Shown here: piece after piece, positions 32,383 through 43,352 of the stretch
Layout: the number at the start of each line of letters is the position of its first letter
Position numbering within the stretch: position 1 is the first letter of the stretch
Origin: Galeopsis tetrahit
Lineage: Eukaryota; Streptophyta; Magnoliopsida; Lamiales; Lamiaceae
Length of the DNA: 64,000 nt
Assembly (NCBI GenBank): GCA_963675135.1
Contig: OY776133.1
Coordinates: forward strand, 41,323,494 to 41,387,493
Reading direction: 5' to 3'
Made by a program: the position numbers and the translations under genes
Notes under the pieces: model-generated
The model's database searches: none
Told to the model about the DNA's origin: nothing
What the model saw: the letters and a program-made list of their open reading frames with translations, nothing else

Positions 32383-33531
32383 AGAATTTACATCAACACA
32401 TTAATTAGATAAAGATGTAAATAGAAGAAATCACAATAGCTTTCAAAGACCAATATTGAAAATTTGCGTGGATAACTTAAACACCCTCATGAAAAAAGAC
32501 TTGACTCATAGGCTTCAACAGTGTAGAGACTAAGAGTAATATTTTAATATATAGAGAAGAAGTTGTAATTCCACTGACCTTGTAGCGTACTTTAACTGTG
32601 GCCTTGTACTGCAACAATAGTCAAGATCAATGTCAAATGAAGCAAGAACATGATTTTGTGAATATTAAGGATAAACGTAAATTAAATTTGATGAGAACGA
32701 ATGGTCAGTCTTCTTGTGAGGGTCCCTTCATCTTCCTATTCTTTTGAAAGTCTCTTCATTTCCCTATTCTTGTAATGTACGTATGGCGAAAGCAGGAGAG
32801 ACATGCAAATACGAAGAATGCAAAGACAAATTTATGTGTGTAATTATCTCCGCTAAGGTTGAAAAAGGGTGACAACTTTTAAGAAGCCAATTATGGATCA
32901 CCAAATTCTCTTCATCCTGGAAGAAATAAAAAAATCAAGAAGAAATAGTCGTTGAATATATTCATCATAACATACACAAATTGGGCCAAAGGAACATTCA
33001 AATGCAATGAAATTTGTAAAGTAAAGAAAACACAAAACAATAATACTAAGAGTTATTATTTATTGATGAATTGTAACAAAAATAAAAGTGAAAACAAATT
33101 AAAGAATGATTAGAAATCTAATTTCAGACTATTATGTACTTACTTCAAGGATTTTTAGTGGCATAAAGTTCTTTATCAAAGCATCCGACTCGATCCACCT
33201 CCACGCGACTCATTTTCCTTATTTTTCATAGAAAAACGCCGATAGACATTGAAGATTGTGGCTCTTCTGATTCTGTTGGAAAAACCTGTGGTGAACTTAA
33301 AGAGGAGTTATTGTGGCTTTTCTGATTCTCATTCTGCATCAAACTCTTAAAATTCTCAATTCAATTGCACACTAATTCAATATAATCTAATCAGATGACA
33401 TGTGGCAGGTGAGTGGCAGGAGAAGTGCTATGTGGCAAGTGAATGAAAGAATCTCACATGACACATGGCAGAAGCTGGAGAGCCACGTGTCAAAAGCTGG
33501 AGAGACTTAGTTCTCCTTATATATATATAGA
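32383..33531 (-). other. Helitron 5' region, no gene recognised
   Basis: Rich in GCCAC and TGGC words near the 5' end (33405-33500), as in many plant Helitron 5' ends. A minus segment near 32600 (QYKATVKVRYK) could be a shred of coding sequence but is too short to name. Confidence 0.45.
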
Positions 33532-33845
33532 TTATGTTGTGCATGGACTTGAACTTTATTGTGTTGAGTGCTCTATCATATCGTAATGCACTTAGAGAGA
33601 AATTCAACCTTAGCATCTTATTTTGAGTTGTTAATTCGGGTTTGATGGCATTTGTATGTGCTCTGAACAAACCCACTTTTAACCCAAATACCCACTAAGC
33701 TCTTGCTCACCCCCATCTCTTTAGCAATACTTCTATAAGTTGATCACTTTCGAAAATGTATATTCTTAAGCCTCTCAGTATCCAACTCTAACCTGTCTTT
33801 ATGTGGTCCTCGTAGTGTGTTATGAAATATCACAACTCTTCCTTG
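33532..33845 (-). pseudogene. mariner transposase, middle part
   Basis: Minus-strand blocks read STYRSIAKEMGVSKSLVGIW (a helix-turn-helix) and, one frameshift later, FRAHTNAIKPELTTQNKMLR then FKSMHNII, ending exactly at the Helitron junction. In plant mariner transposases these precede the IDEKWF catalytic block, here found at 21367-21635. A TGA and a frameshift show decay. The upstream edge is cut by the hAT MITE at 33846-34365. Confidence 0.82.
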
Positions 33846-34365
33846 TAGGTGTGTTAAAAAAAACCGGACCGAAAAAATGACCGGAACCAGACCGACCGGT
33901 TATATTCCGATCCGGTCCGGCAAATTTTGGATTCCGGTCCGGACCGGTTTGGACCGCAATTTTTATTTTATTTTTTTACTAAAGCACTCTCAATTATTTT
34001 TCAAAACCAAGTAATTGGTGAAAATGTGTTGAGATCTATTACATTTTTTGCAAATATATAATTTAACAAACATATTTAATTTATTTTAGGGTCAAAAGAT
34101 CATTAATAATAATGTAAATAAAATTCACATTGGCGTAATGAAGAGCAAACACTTTAATTTTCATACACAAATTCATCAATTTTGTTCTTGCTTCCATAAA
34201 CTTTAAAAATAAAATTAAAAAAAATTCCGGTCCAACCGGTCCAAACCCGGACCGGACCGAAATTTACCGGTCCGGTCTGGACCGGATTAATTACGGTCCG
34301 GTCTCCGGTCCGTAAAATTTTAAAATTTCGGTCCCGGTCCGGTTTTGGACCGGTGCACACCCCTA
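33846..34365. mobile_element. hAT-type MITE rich in CCGGTCCGG words, 8-bp TSD with one mismatch
   Basis: Left end TAGGTGTGTTAAAAAAAACC and right end GGTGCACACCCCTA are inverted. CTTCCTTG (33838-33845) and CTTCCTTT (34366-34373) flank it. Arms carry many GGTCCGG/CCGGACC words. It is inserted in the mariner transposase gene. The 68-aa minus frame is repeat-derived. Confidence 0.88.
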
Positions 34366-34373
34366 CTTCCTTT

Positions 34374-34560
34374 ACTTAATTGTTTTTTATTGCAGCCCAA
34401 AATCTGCTAATGGTATTCCTTGAGACTCCCCAATTTGCAGCAGCCTCGTTGATTTTGCCCTTCAATGGTTGACCGTTTTCGTTGTGTTCAAGCAAAAACT
34501 GTGCAACCATGGTCTTCTCTTCTTTTGAAAAATTTGGCACACCAACTCTCGTTTAATGTT
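34374..34560 (-). pseudogene. mariner transposase N-terminal DNA-binding part
   Basis: The minus frame reads GVPNFSKEEKTMVAQFLLEH, NGQPLKGKINEAAANWGVSR and NTISRFWAAIKNN, ending at a stop. It matches the N-terminal helix-turn-helix of plant mariner-like transposases (QFLL....NG.L..G.I.EAA..F.VSR.TI.RIW). It is the upstream partner of the pieces at 33532-33845 and 21367-21635. Confidence 0.82.
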
Positions 34561-34769
34561 GTAGTGTTTTATTGTTTTAAATGATGTATTGAATGCTGCA
34601 ATAGGGTATTTATTGTGGTTCAATTAGGTGGGAAATTTCAATTTTTGTATTAGGAGGGAAACTGCATTTTAATCCCATCATTCATGTTGTAACAATAATT
34701 TTTACTTTTGCAATTAATGTCATTTCGGCTACTGTAGTGATATGACATAATTTATTTTGAAATTCCCTC

Positions 34770-34790
34770 ACTTTTGAAAATGGAGGGAGT
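34770..34790 (-). mobile_element. mariner/Stowaway-type terminal sequence (5' TIR of the mariner)
   Basis: On the minus strand ACTCCCTCCATTTTCAAAAG matches the CTCCCTCCGTCC TIR shared by the Stowaway MITEs in this window, about 230 bp upstream of the transposase N-terminus. No matching 3' TIR remains next to 21367. Confidence 0.6.
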
Positions 34791-35239
34791 TGTTAGGACT
34801 TAATCCTTTTTTCACCTTTATTAGAATAAAGTTGAAATCTCAATTATACCCTTTACTTATTTTACAACAAATATGTTTTTTCAATAAAATATGCATTCTT
34901 CTTAAAACATGTGTCATGGGGCTACTTTTTATGGATGGAGAAAATATTATTTTATATTATTGAAAATAGTAGTATATTGTATATAATACTCTGTATTATT
35001 TATATTTTTTTAAAAATTTGAATTATTTTTTATGTTATTATATTTATAATTTAATATTATTGAAAAATAGTTATATCATTAAAATTAATATATTAATATT
35101 ATTTATATATTTTTAATATATTATATTTTTATTTTTTATTTTTTAATTATACATTATATTAATATTTTTATTAAGTATTATAATTTTTTATTATTAAATA
35201 ATATTATTATTATTAATTTTTATTACAGTATTTATTAAA
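34791..35239. other. very AT-rich spacer, no gene seen
   Basis: Long runs of TATTA and TTTTTAAT words without structure I can assign. Confidence 0.4.
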
Positions 35240-35420
35240 AAAATTGACCCCTTCCTTAAACCCATGGGGTGGGAAGGAAAGAAAATTCCATACTTTTGGA
35301 AATCACCATTCCACAAAAGGAATGATGATTTCATTTCATAAATCATACCAATCATAAAATTTGGAATAAATCTATGAATGATGATTCCATTCATGGCATA
35401 TTCCACCATACCAATCATAT
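35240..35420. mobile_element. MITE right end of the CATGATTGGTAT family
   Basis: Ends ATTCCACCATACCAATCATA, the inverse of the TIR seen at 21228 and 47117, and contains GGAATGATGATTTCATT words. It may pair with 21226-21366, in which case the mariner and Helitron lie inside one older element. Confidence 0.5.
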
Positions 35421-35477
35421 TGTAAATATATATGTTGTCCTGCTCTTGGTCGAAGCCTCCTCTACATGGCTTCAAAG

Positions 35478-35798
35478 CAAGGTTGAAAATATCGGTGTCG
35501 GGGGAAATATCGAGACTTTAAATTTGTGAAAATATCGATGGATATCGGTAAATTTAAAAAAAATTAATAACAATTTGACTACATTTTACATTCGTGATAA
35601 TTTTTTTATAAAATATAATATACTGTAATTTCATATGATATTTATCGTCATTTTTCGATATTCTCTCGATATTTTATCGATATTTTTTTTTAAATATCGT
35701 ACAAATATTGATTCTTCCTTCCCAATATCGATATTGGTGACTCTGAAAAATGGATATATCAAGGATATGTCTGGGATATTTCTAGATATTTTCATCCA
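35478..35798. mobile_element. small DNA transposon with GATATCG repeats and a 9-10 bp duplication
   Basis: GGCTTCAAAG is present on both sides (35468-35477 and 35799-35808). Ends are CAAGGTTGAAAATATCGG and GATATTTTCATCCA. Both arms hold ATATCGAT-type palindromes. The duplication length fits a Mutator-like (9 bp) or hAT (8 bp) origin. Confidence 0.7.
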
Positions 35799-35975
35799 GG
35801 CTTCAAAGTTTACTTTAATGGTGGGGAACCCTCAATTACATTCATTATTTATTAATTTGGTAATAAATTAATTTTTCCACTTTAAACCTATATTTTTTTA
35901 AAATATTTTAAAATTACACTACATATTACAGTATTACTTTATTACTTACAATATTTTATAATTTGCTATATTATA

Positions 35976-36258
35976 CTCCCTCCATCCCAAGATAACTTTC
36001 ATAGGTAGATGGACACATATATTAAGAAAGTGTAATAATGAGTGAAATTTTAAGGGGTAATTTTATAAAACTTTATGTATAAAGTAAATAAATGAGTTGA
36101 CTTTTATGTATGTGTGGAGAAAAAGTAATGACATTTGTGTAAAATTTAGAATATTGTGAGGGTGAAGTTTATAAAGAGTTTTCTATTTTAAGGGTGTGAA
36201 AGTTATTGTGGGACATTCCGAAAAAGAAAGTGTGAAAGTTATTGTGGGACAAAGGGAG
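35976..36258. mobile_element. Stowaway MITE
   Basis: CTCCCTCCATCCCAAGATAA at the left and TTGTGGGACAAAGGGAG at the right, TA flanks, AACTTTCATAGG mirrored by the right-arm GTGAAAGTT. Confidence 0.88.
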
Positions 36259-36492
36259 TATAAAAGATTGTCATTAATTCCCTCTATTTTATCTCTTTTA
36301 ATATTAATAAATAACTCATGCATTAAATTCTATGCACATCGCAAATAGTGAATACTTCATCCATTCATCTATACATTTTTTATTTTGTCATTTTGGTTCG
36401 TTTAACTATAAGCATTCTATATCATTTATGGTAAAATATTTTTTAATTTTTTATTGTTACTCTTTATTTTATTTTTTTCTTTCAAAATCTTA

Positions 36493-36773
36493 CTCCCCCC
36501 GTCCCAAAGGAATTTGCACCTCTGGGATGACACACATTTTAATAAATGTGTAAGAAAAAGTGTAATGAGTGATGTTTTGAGGGGTAGTTTTGTAAACTTT
36601 TATGAATAAAGTAAAGTAAAAAGTATATTGAGTGTGGAAAAGTAATGACATATGTAAATAAGAGTATATTTTGAGGGTGGGGCTTATGAAGATATTTCAT
36701 TTTATGGAGTGTGCAAATTGATATGAGACATTCATTTATAGAAAGTGTGCAAATTTCTGTGGGAGGGAGGGAG
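36493..36773. mobile_element. Stowaway MITE
   Basis: CTCCCCCCGTCCCAAAGG and TTTGCAC at the left, GTGCAAATTTCTGTGGG and AGGGAGGGAG at the right, TA flanks. Arms resemble the copy at 35976. Confidence 0.88.
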
Positions 36774-37209
36774 TATCATCTATACTATATTTATTATTTA
36801 ATTTTTGTGTGAGAAAATTATGAAAAACTTATAAAAAGAATGGATTGAGTAATGAATATAAAATGAGTGAAGAATTGAGTTTGACCAATGTCCAAGATTG
36901 GACATAATTATTAATTGGTGGGAGAAGGTGCAAGAGAATAGTATTCTAAAATATTATCCAAAAATGGATGCCAAGTGAAATAAAAATACTAAAAAGAATG
37001 TATTCGAAAGTGGAATGATGTGAAGTCACATTTGAGGCTGTGGTGTGTTGTTGTATGTCGGCCAAACTTCTAACGTGGCACCCGTGCTTATACGACACCC
37101 ACACTCCACGTGCGGCCGACCTTACTCCTCCTAAATCTTTTTCTCCTTTCTACTCTCTTCGTTATTCGCGGTTCGTGTATAAGTTTCTTTGTTATTTTGA
37201 ATACATATA

Positions 37210-37472
37210 CTCCCTCTGTCTCCCTATATTTCCACTTTCCTTTTATGATGTCCCAGTTTCCCATTTCATATTTTTTCATTTTTGGTATATGATTTTCTCT
37301 CTTCCAATCACATCACTTACACTTTATCTATTATTTTATCATACTTCATCTCACACTCATCTATTATTTTCTCTCTCACCATCACATCACTTGTACTACA
37401 TCTATTATTTAATTATATTTCTTAATCAAAACAACCAAAAGAAAGGGAAAACTTATATCGGGACGGAGGGAG
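37210..37472. mobile_element. Stowaway MITE (complete copy of the type at 17112)
   Basis: CTCCCTCTGTCTCCC at the left and CGGGACGGAGGGAG at the right, TA flanks. The 157-aa plus frame at 37040-37513 runs through it and is not a gene. Confidence 0.9.
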
Positions 37473-37950
37473 TATTAAATAAAATAATAGATATAATACA
37501 AGTAAGTAAATGATTGATTGAGAGAGATAAAAATAAACAGACTGGGGAAGTAATTATTTTAAGCTTTGTTTTGAGTTTTAACTTTTAAGTACTTTTAAAA
37601 ACATGTTGTTGTGATAAAGAGTAAGGTGAGTATTTTTTTTTTTTTTTAAGAAAAGGAAGAGATTTAAAAGATAAATTTTTCTATGCAATTGAGTGTATAA
37701 ATATCTTGCTTAGCTCACCCTATGGAGGATTCTAGTTGTATAGGTACAACCAATTACACTCAAGTATCATGCTTAGCTCACCCTGACCAATTTTATAGAT
37801 CACGACTCACCATTATACCTTTTTTTTTCTAGGGTATGTTTGTTTCACGACTTTTTCAACTAGACTTTAATTTTTGCAATTTCAATTTTTCCTTTTATTT
37901 AGAATTTAAATTGAGAATTTTTAAATTTTATATGCCTTCATTCACATTTA
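37473..37950. other. intergenic, no gene seen
   Basis: A near-repeat of TTGCTTAGCTCACCCT occurs at about 37708 and 37771, otherwise nothing recognised. Confidence 0.35.
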
Positions 37951-38966
37951 GGAGGGTGTATTAAATTGAGATTCTGTTGGATTTTTTTGGACTTTAAAAA
38001 GTCAGTGGATTTAGAAAATCTATAGACTCTATGTAGAGTTTGACTGACTTTTTTATTGATTTATATGGATTTTTATAGATTTGACAGGATTCTGAAATAC
38101 ACATTTTTTATTGATTTACATGGATTTCCATAAACTATGCCCCTAAAACCTAACCTAGTTCAAAAAAAAATATTATTTATCATTATTATTCTCATCTTCA
38201 TTTTCATCACATTATACCTCGGCCTCATTTTCACATAGTTAGCAATACTTAAGTTCTTTGTTGTAGTTGTCTTTGAGAAAGCAATTCCAAATTTTCCTCT
38301 TTCATGTCGAGATGTGGTGAATCTTGATCTTCTTTATATTCGACTGGAACAGAGCGACCTTCTTTCCGAAGAAAGTTATGTAATCCTGCCAATTGTGAAT
38401 TGCAATTTGAAAATACCAAAAATTCGATTGAATAATTGCATTTTTGGGATGACGACCTTGATCACCAAAATCTTTTAGATGATATCGAACACCACCTAAT
38501 GGGGAATTGACACGTAATGGGGAATTGACGTCGATTAGATATTATTGACGGTGTCCGATATACTATAATTTTTAAAGAAATAACATAATTTTAAAATACA
38601 GAGATGTAATTTTTTTCACGATAATAATGGTGGTGGAGAATTTGGGATGCTTATCAAAGAACATAGTTAACACAATTTTTTTTTTCTTCTCTTTCAGAGT
38701 CTTCTAAGAGAATCCGTTGAAATCTCTACTTTTTAGAAGAAATTTTGATTAGTGAAATTTATTTATATTTTTGAAAGAAAATCCAACGAAAACCATAGAG
38801 TATTAAAATCCATAGATTGTTGAATATCTAAAGATTTCTAAAGAATTTTTAAAATCCGTATTGAATACCTCAAAATTTTGAAAGACTTTTAAAAATCCGG
38901 ATTGAATACCCCCAGATTTTAAAAGTCCAAAAAAATCCAACAGAATCTCAATTGAATACACCCCCT
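37951..38966. mobile_element. PIF/Harbinger-like element, 1016 bp, TTA duplication
   Basis: The left arm GGAGGGTGTATTAAATTGAG, ATTCTGTTGGATTTTTTTGG is inverted at the right as CCAAAAAAATCCAACAGAAT, CTCAATTGAATACACCCCCT. TTA flanks both sides (37948-37950, 38967-38969). No transposase frame. A second copy is at 49053-50024. Confidence 0.88.
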
Positions 38967-39617
38967 TTAATATGCACTTTTATTTTATTTCTTATGTATA
39001 TTTAAAAATATATTAATAGATGTGTAAAGTAAAATATGAATAATGTATTATATATTGAGTGACTAAATATTTGCATTTTTAAAATTGTGGACAATCTAAA
39101 AATAAAAAAATACATATAAAATGTGGACGGAGTGAATAAGTTTTACTGTACTCCATCATCTATCATCATTGTTCTTTTCATTTTACAATAACAATCAACT
39201 TTTCTACCTGTTATATTCTATAAAATTTTAAAACAAACATATATTATAGCTGAAAAAATTATGTCTCTTTTAAAAGTTTAAATTTGTGGAGAAGTTGAAA
39301 ATTAATTCATTTAAATTAATTATCTAATACTTTCTTCGAGAGTTAAAAAATTAATTCATTTATATTAATTTTTTAATATTTTTCTTCATTTGTGGACCGA
39401 ATTAGTACGTCTTGTATTTATGAAGAAGGCTTATCGAGTGAATACTTTAATATGAGTGTAACTATTTTTAACGAAAATTGAACCTAAAATATAAGTATAA
39501 TGTTTTATACCATCAAATAATTTTGTTTCATCTAAAAAGTTAAAACTTATAAAGAGATGAATAATTAATTTAGATTCAAAATTTTAAAATCCGAAATTCT
39601 CCTCCCACCATATATAA
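38967..39617. other. AT-rich intergenic, no gene seen
   Basis: Two copies of AATTCATTTA(A/T)ATTAATT near 39304 and 39352. No frame. Confidence 0.35.
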
Positions 39618-39734
39618 GGTGTGTTTTGAAACTCTACAAACTGTTTCCAGAATCACTTATTTTCAAAGTTGTCTCTCACAACTTTTTAAAAAAAAGTGAT
39701 TCTGGAAGCAGTTTGTAGAGTTTCAAAACACACC
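39618..39734. mobile_element. short hairpin MITE, 117 bp, arms of about 41 bp
   Basis: The left arm GGTGTGTTTTGAAACTCTAC, AAACTGTTTCCAGAATCACTT is almost perfectly complementary to the right arm AAGTGATTCTGGAAGCAGTT, TGTAGAGTTTCAAAACACACC, with a loop of about 35 nt. Transcription across it would give a long hairpin RNA. Confidence 0.85.
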
Positions 39735-40239
39735 CATAATCAAACATGGTGACCGGTTTTATCACGTCTTTGTAGTATAAATAATAATAATAATAAAAAG
39801 TATATTGCCTTATATGAGTGAGGGCAATTTGTACAAGTCACACATATGAATAATGGCGCTAAGCCGATAATGAAAATGAGACAATTTTTTATTTTATTTG
39901 TGAGGGGAATGAGACAATTCTTTTGATATGCATGCTACTCTACTGTGCTTGTTGTATGTTGACATCGCACAAATAGATAAGGGTGAATACGACTATGTTA
40001 TTATCCTAAATCTTTGCCCAATAATAAAATAATCAAACATCACATTATAAAATTAAAAAGAGTGAATGATACCTGACATTATAGAAAGAGTTGGTCTTTC
40101 GTGTATATGTTAATGTATGACTCATATTTTTAAATGGCCTCATTTATATAATTATGTAACATTATACATGAGTTTTTGCCTTATAAAAAAAGTATATATC
40201 GTGATTGAATTAAAAAAAAAAATCAATTGATCGTGAATA
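39735..40239. other. intergenic, no gene seen
   Basis: An (ATA)n run lies near 39779-39795. Otherwise unremarkable. Confidence 0.35.
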
Positions 40240-41600
40240 TATTTTGTAGATTTCGAACGAGTTAAGTGAGGGTTAAAAGTTTAGAGGAGAGGTGAATAAA
40301 CTTTTAAACCAAATAAATTTTCGTGAACAATTGTAAAGTGATGACTTAAGAGATAATCAGTTGGTAAGTAAGCTAGTTGTTGAGTGCAAGTGTATAACAA
40401 CTACGACTGATAACTAACCTACTAACTGGTTGAGAGTTGGTCAGTTGGACAACTATCAAAATAAGTTGTATTTTGCTGAAGCTGTGTAGCCTCTTAAGAC
40501 AGGCTCGGTTTTCTAAAACTCGTTTTTGCACTTAGAAAAACTCTTGTTTAATTTAATGCAGAAAATTAGTCAACTGACTAGTGTACAACTGAGTAGTGAA
40601 TTATGTAGTTTGATAAATATAACAAGTATAGAATGAATAAACAAATATCAAAGCAGATAAAATACAAAGATTTATAGTGGTTCGAAATCCTATGTCCACC
40701 CTCACAACTCACTTATTAAGTTAATTTTTTATATGAAGAGCTTGTAATTTTAAGTGCCAGCAATAACATTGTGGACTCGATATTTCTCGAAAGTATATGG
40801 CCCTACTTGTTATGACGAGAAATAAGGTTTGCAGTATTTCCAACTAATGAAATATTCAAACAACAAGTTTGAATGAATTCAATCTAACCTTAAGATGTGA
40901 ATTTATATGCTTAGACTAAGGTTGTAAGAACACTTTAAAGCTTAAGATGTGATTCTAATTTTTTTGCTTTTGGAAAATTTTGAATTCTTGAAAATACGCG
41001 TGTAGATTGCTTCCGAGGTTTGACTTGTAGAATTTTTGTGTACTTCACCATGGAGGTGGCCTTGTATTTATAGTGCACTTAGAAAATATAATCATTGGAA
41101 AGCTATCGTGAACTATACTATTTGCGGCTATGTGAATCGTTCTTGAGATATGTACCTCATATTTGCTCTAGCTTTTAAGGTAAAGTCTTTCTGACATTTG
41201 TAGACCTTTATAGTCGTTTGCTCTATTCAACTACAGATTTTATGTCAAGTCAGTGACATGTGTCATCATCCTATTGATCCCACATTAGATGTGTGTCGAC
41301 AGATATAAAGATGAATTTTGGAGTTTAGTTGTTTGTCTTCAAAGCATTATACTCTAACTCCATTTGACATATGTGAATTGACATTTGAGCTAAATATTCA
41401 TTTTGTCTTATTAAAGATCGAGCAAATTTTTTTAAACTTTATCCACTTGACTTTAACTCAGTAACTCAACTGTTTTTAACAAAGACAACTGAGTAGTTCA
41501 TATATGTCAGTTGAGTATTAGCTAGCTGATAAATGCAACAAAATAATGTTGAGATTTGTTTAGAAAATCTTCTCAACAATCAAATACTACGCTCTAGATA
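40240..41600 (-). repeat. probable LTR or 3' region of a copia-type retrotransposon
   Basis: Non-coding and rich in CAGTTGA/TCAACTGA words (for example around 40350-40440, 40570-40600 and 41460-41520). The part 40930-41110 resembles 4790-5000. TTTATAGTGGTTCGAAATCC near 40670 is a wording common in plant Sirevirus-type LTRs. No LTR ends or duplication could be fixed. Confidence 0.4.
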
Positions 41601-42264
41601 ATTAGCTATCCACCTAACTTTTTTATAAGAAACCGGAGAGCTTATATATATTCATATGAAAATATCAAAAAGTACAACGCTTTTGAATAAAGGTAGGAAC
41701 TCCATAGCCACCAAAACATATGGGTGCTCGGAGAAAAGAAAAGACGAGTTAGATATGTGTAACATCATAATAACTACGTGGGACATGCATTAAGCTTAAA
41801 AAAAATAGTCTTGTAAATCCTTCATAAGACTACTTGAGCAATTCATATACGTTTGTTACTTCTTGACTGCCTGCACCGAGCACAACAAATCTAAGAAAAC
41901 TCAAAATCGATTCACAACTATTTGATCATCAAGAAAAAACTCAAGAGTCCAAAAAACATGTTGCCCCATTACACGGGCCACCATGAATATAATTGGACTC
42001 CAAAATATATCAGATCTGAAAACAATGCTAATAAACTCTCCAAACAAGAGTAGAGAGGAAACGAAGAAACAAACAAAACCCACAAAAGGGAGGGAAAACT
42101 CACATCTAGAATCTAGACAAGAGGGGAAACTAAAAGCTAAAACTTAAAAATAAAAATACAGCAAAATAAAGGGAATCAACATATTCATCCACCAATCGAC
42201 TACCATAGCAACAACGTTGTTGGTGAAGATTGACTCGTTGATCCCAAAATAACAGCAACAAAAA
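41601..42264. other. intergenic, no gene seen
   Basis: The 60-aa minus frame at 41901-42083 has no domain. Nothing else recognised. Confidence 0.35.
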
Positions 42265-42279
42265 CTCATGTAAGTAGTT

Positions 42280-42393
42280 TTTTTTTTTTTATTACAAGTT
42301 AAATACCCATCCCTTTTCCCCTCCCCATGACTCGAACCCAGGACCTAAGGCCTAGGTAGTGGTGCTCTAACCACTTGAGCTATCCCACTTTGT
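42280..42393 (-). mobile_element. tRNA-derived SINE with 15-bp target duplication
   Basis: On the minus strand the body starts near GTGGGATAGCTCAAGTGG (an A box: TAGCTCAAGTGG) followed by TTAGAGC, then GGTTCGAGTC (a B box), and ends in an A-tract at 42280-42292. CTCATGTAAGTAGTT lies on both sides (42265-42279, 42394-42408). It is not a functional tRNA: the rest of the cloverleaf is absent and it has a poly-A tail. Confidence 0.92.
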
Positions 42394-42408
42394 CTCATGT
42401 AAGTAGTT

Positions 42409-43352
42409 GAAGGGAGGTTGTTGCTCTAGTTATAGAACGATGAGAAACAACGAAGGAAGGAGTAGTATTAAAGAGGAACCGTCGACAAACAGAGAGGAAG
42501 AGGTCCATGATCGGAAATAGCCAACAGGCGTGCAGCGGTAGCAACGTGATGGTGGCAAGCAATATAAAATCAAAAGAAAAGTAATGCTTTAATTATATAA
42601 CTCCAACAAATTTTACCATAATAGATCCTAGAGCATTATAAATTCACCACACTAGGCTATAGTATAAATAAATTTCACCATAACAAGCCTCAATATGGAT
42701 AATTTCAACATAACATAGACCAAACATCATAAATATGCATCATCAACCTAAAAAAAATCATACACAAACCCTAGTTTCTAAGAATTAAAATACCACCTCC
42801 ATATATTTCGAAAGAAACAAGAGTTCAGGACATTAAATACGAAGAAACATCACTGAAATGCTTTGCTTGTCTGATTTCTTCAATTGATTGATAATATTCA
42901 TGCCCATATATGTTTCACGAGCATCATTAAATGGTAAATTGGGGATAATTTCGACTACAGACAAATCTGACATTATTTTGGATACACACGAATCGCCCAT
43001 TGTTTTGGGCGCACACGAATTAAATATCGTTTCAGGCCATAATGAATCTTGATTAACCTCTTAAAAAAAAATTAAGAGACTGTGAATGTAGGGTTTTCAA
43101 GGAAAAGTGAATTGAACATGTAATCCAAAGTCGATGCATGAACCAACAAATCTGACACGTTTTCGACGGATTCTCTTCAAATTTTTACTGGAGAATTAGA
43201 CATATAGTGAATCACATAGAGAAATAGAATATAAATAGAGAGAGCATTAATTAATAGGGTAAGGTTTGGTTAATTTTAATTGTATTGAAAATGGTTTAAT
43301 TTAGAACTAAGTGTGCATGTTTTATTTTTAAATAAGTGAGTAATAATTAATA
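42409..43352. other. intergenic with one possible MULE-type exon remnant
   Basis: On the minus strand 43056-42838 is open for about 70 codons after a T-tract ending AAG, reading SCAPKTMGDSC, SDLSVVEIIPNL, LPFNDARETYMGM and NIINQLKKSDKQ. The ETYMGM...L pattern loosely recalls the segment before the zinc finger in plant MULE transposases, but I would not assign it. The rest is AT-rich. Confidence 0.2.

Larger units (their letters stand above)
21636..33531 (-). mobile_element. Helitron-like insertion, 11,896 bp, splitting a mariner transposase
   Basis: On the minus strand the element starts TCTATATATATATAAGG at 33531 and ends with a perfect 8-bp hairpin (GCCCGTGC, loop ATC, GCACGGGC; 21646-21664), six As and CTAG (21636-21639). 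Host A precedes it and host T follows, the AT target rule of Helitrons, with no target duplication. Joining the host flanks restores the mariner frame exactly. I see no Rep/helicase gene. Bulk comes from a copia pol block (about 22980-27000) and a complete copia element (27715-32382), leaving roughly 3 kb of other sequence. It is therefore a non-autonomous Helitron, or a decayed one, enlarged by retrotransposons that presumably landed after or travelled with it. Confidence 0.85.

Noticed and set aside
37040..37513. 157-aa plus-strand frame
   Set aside because: Crosses a Stowaway MITE and its flanks. T-rich composition gives false membrane-like residues.
42310..42393. Possible tRNA gene
   Set aside because: Only A- and B-box regions are tRNA-like. 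The acceptor and anticodon arms do not form, and the A-tail plus 15-bp duplication show a SINE.
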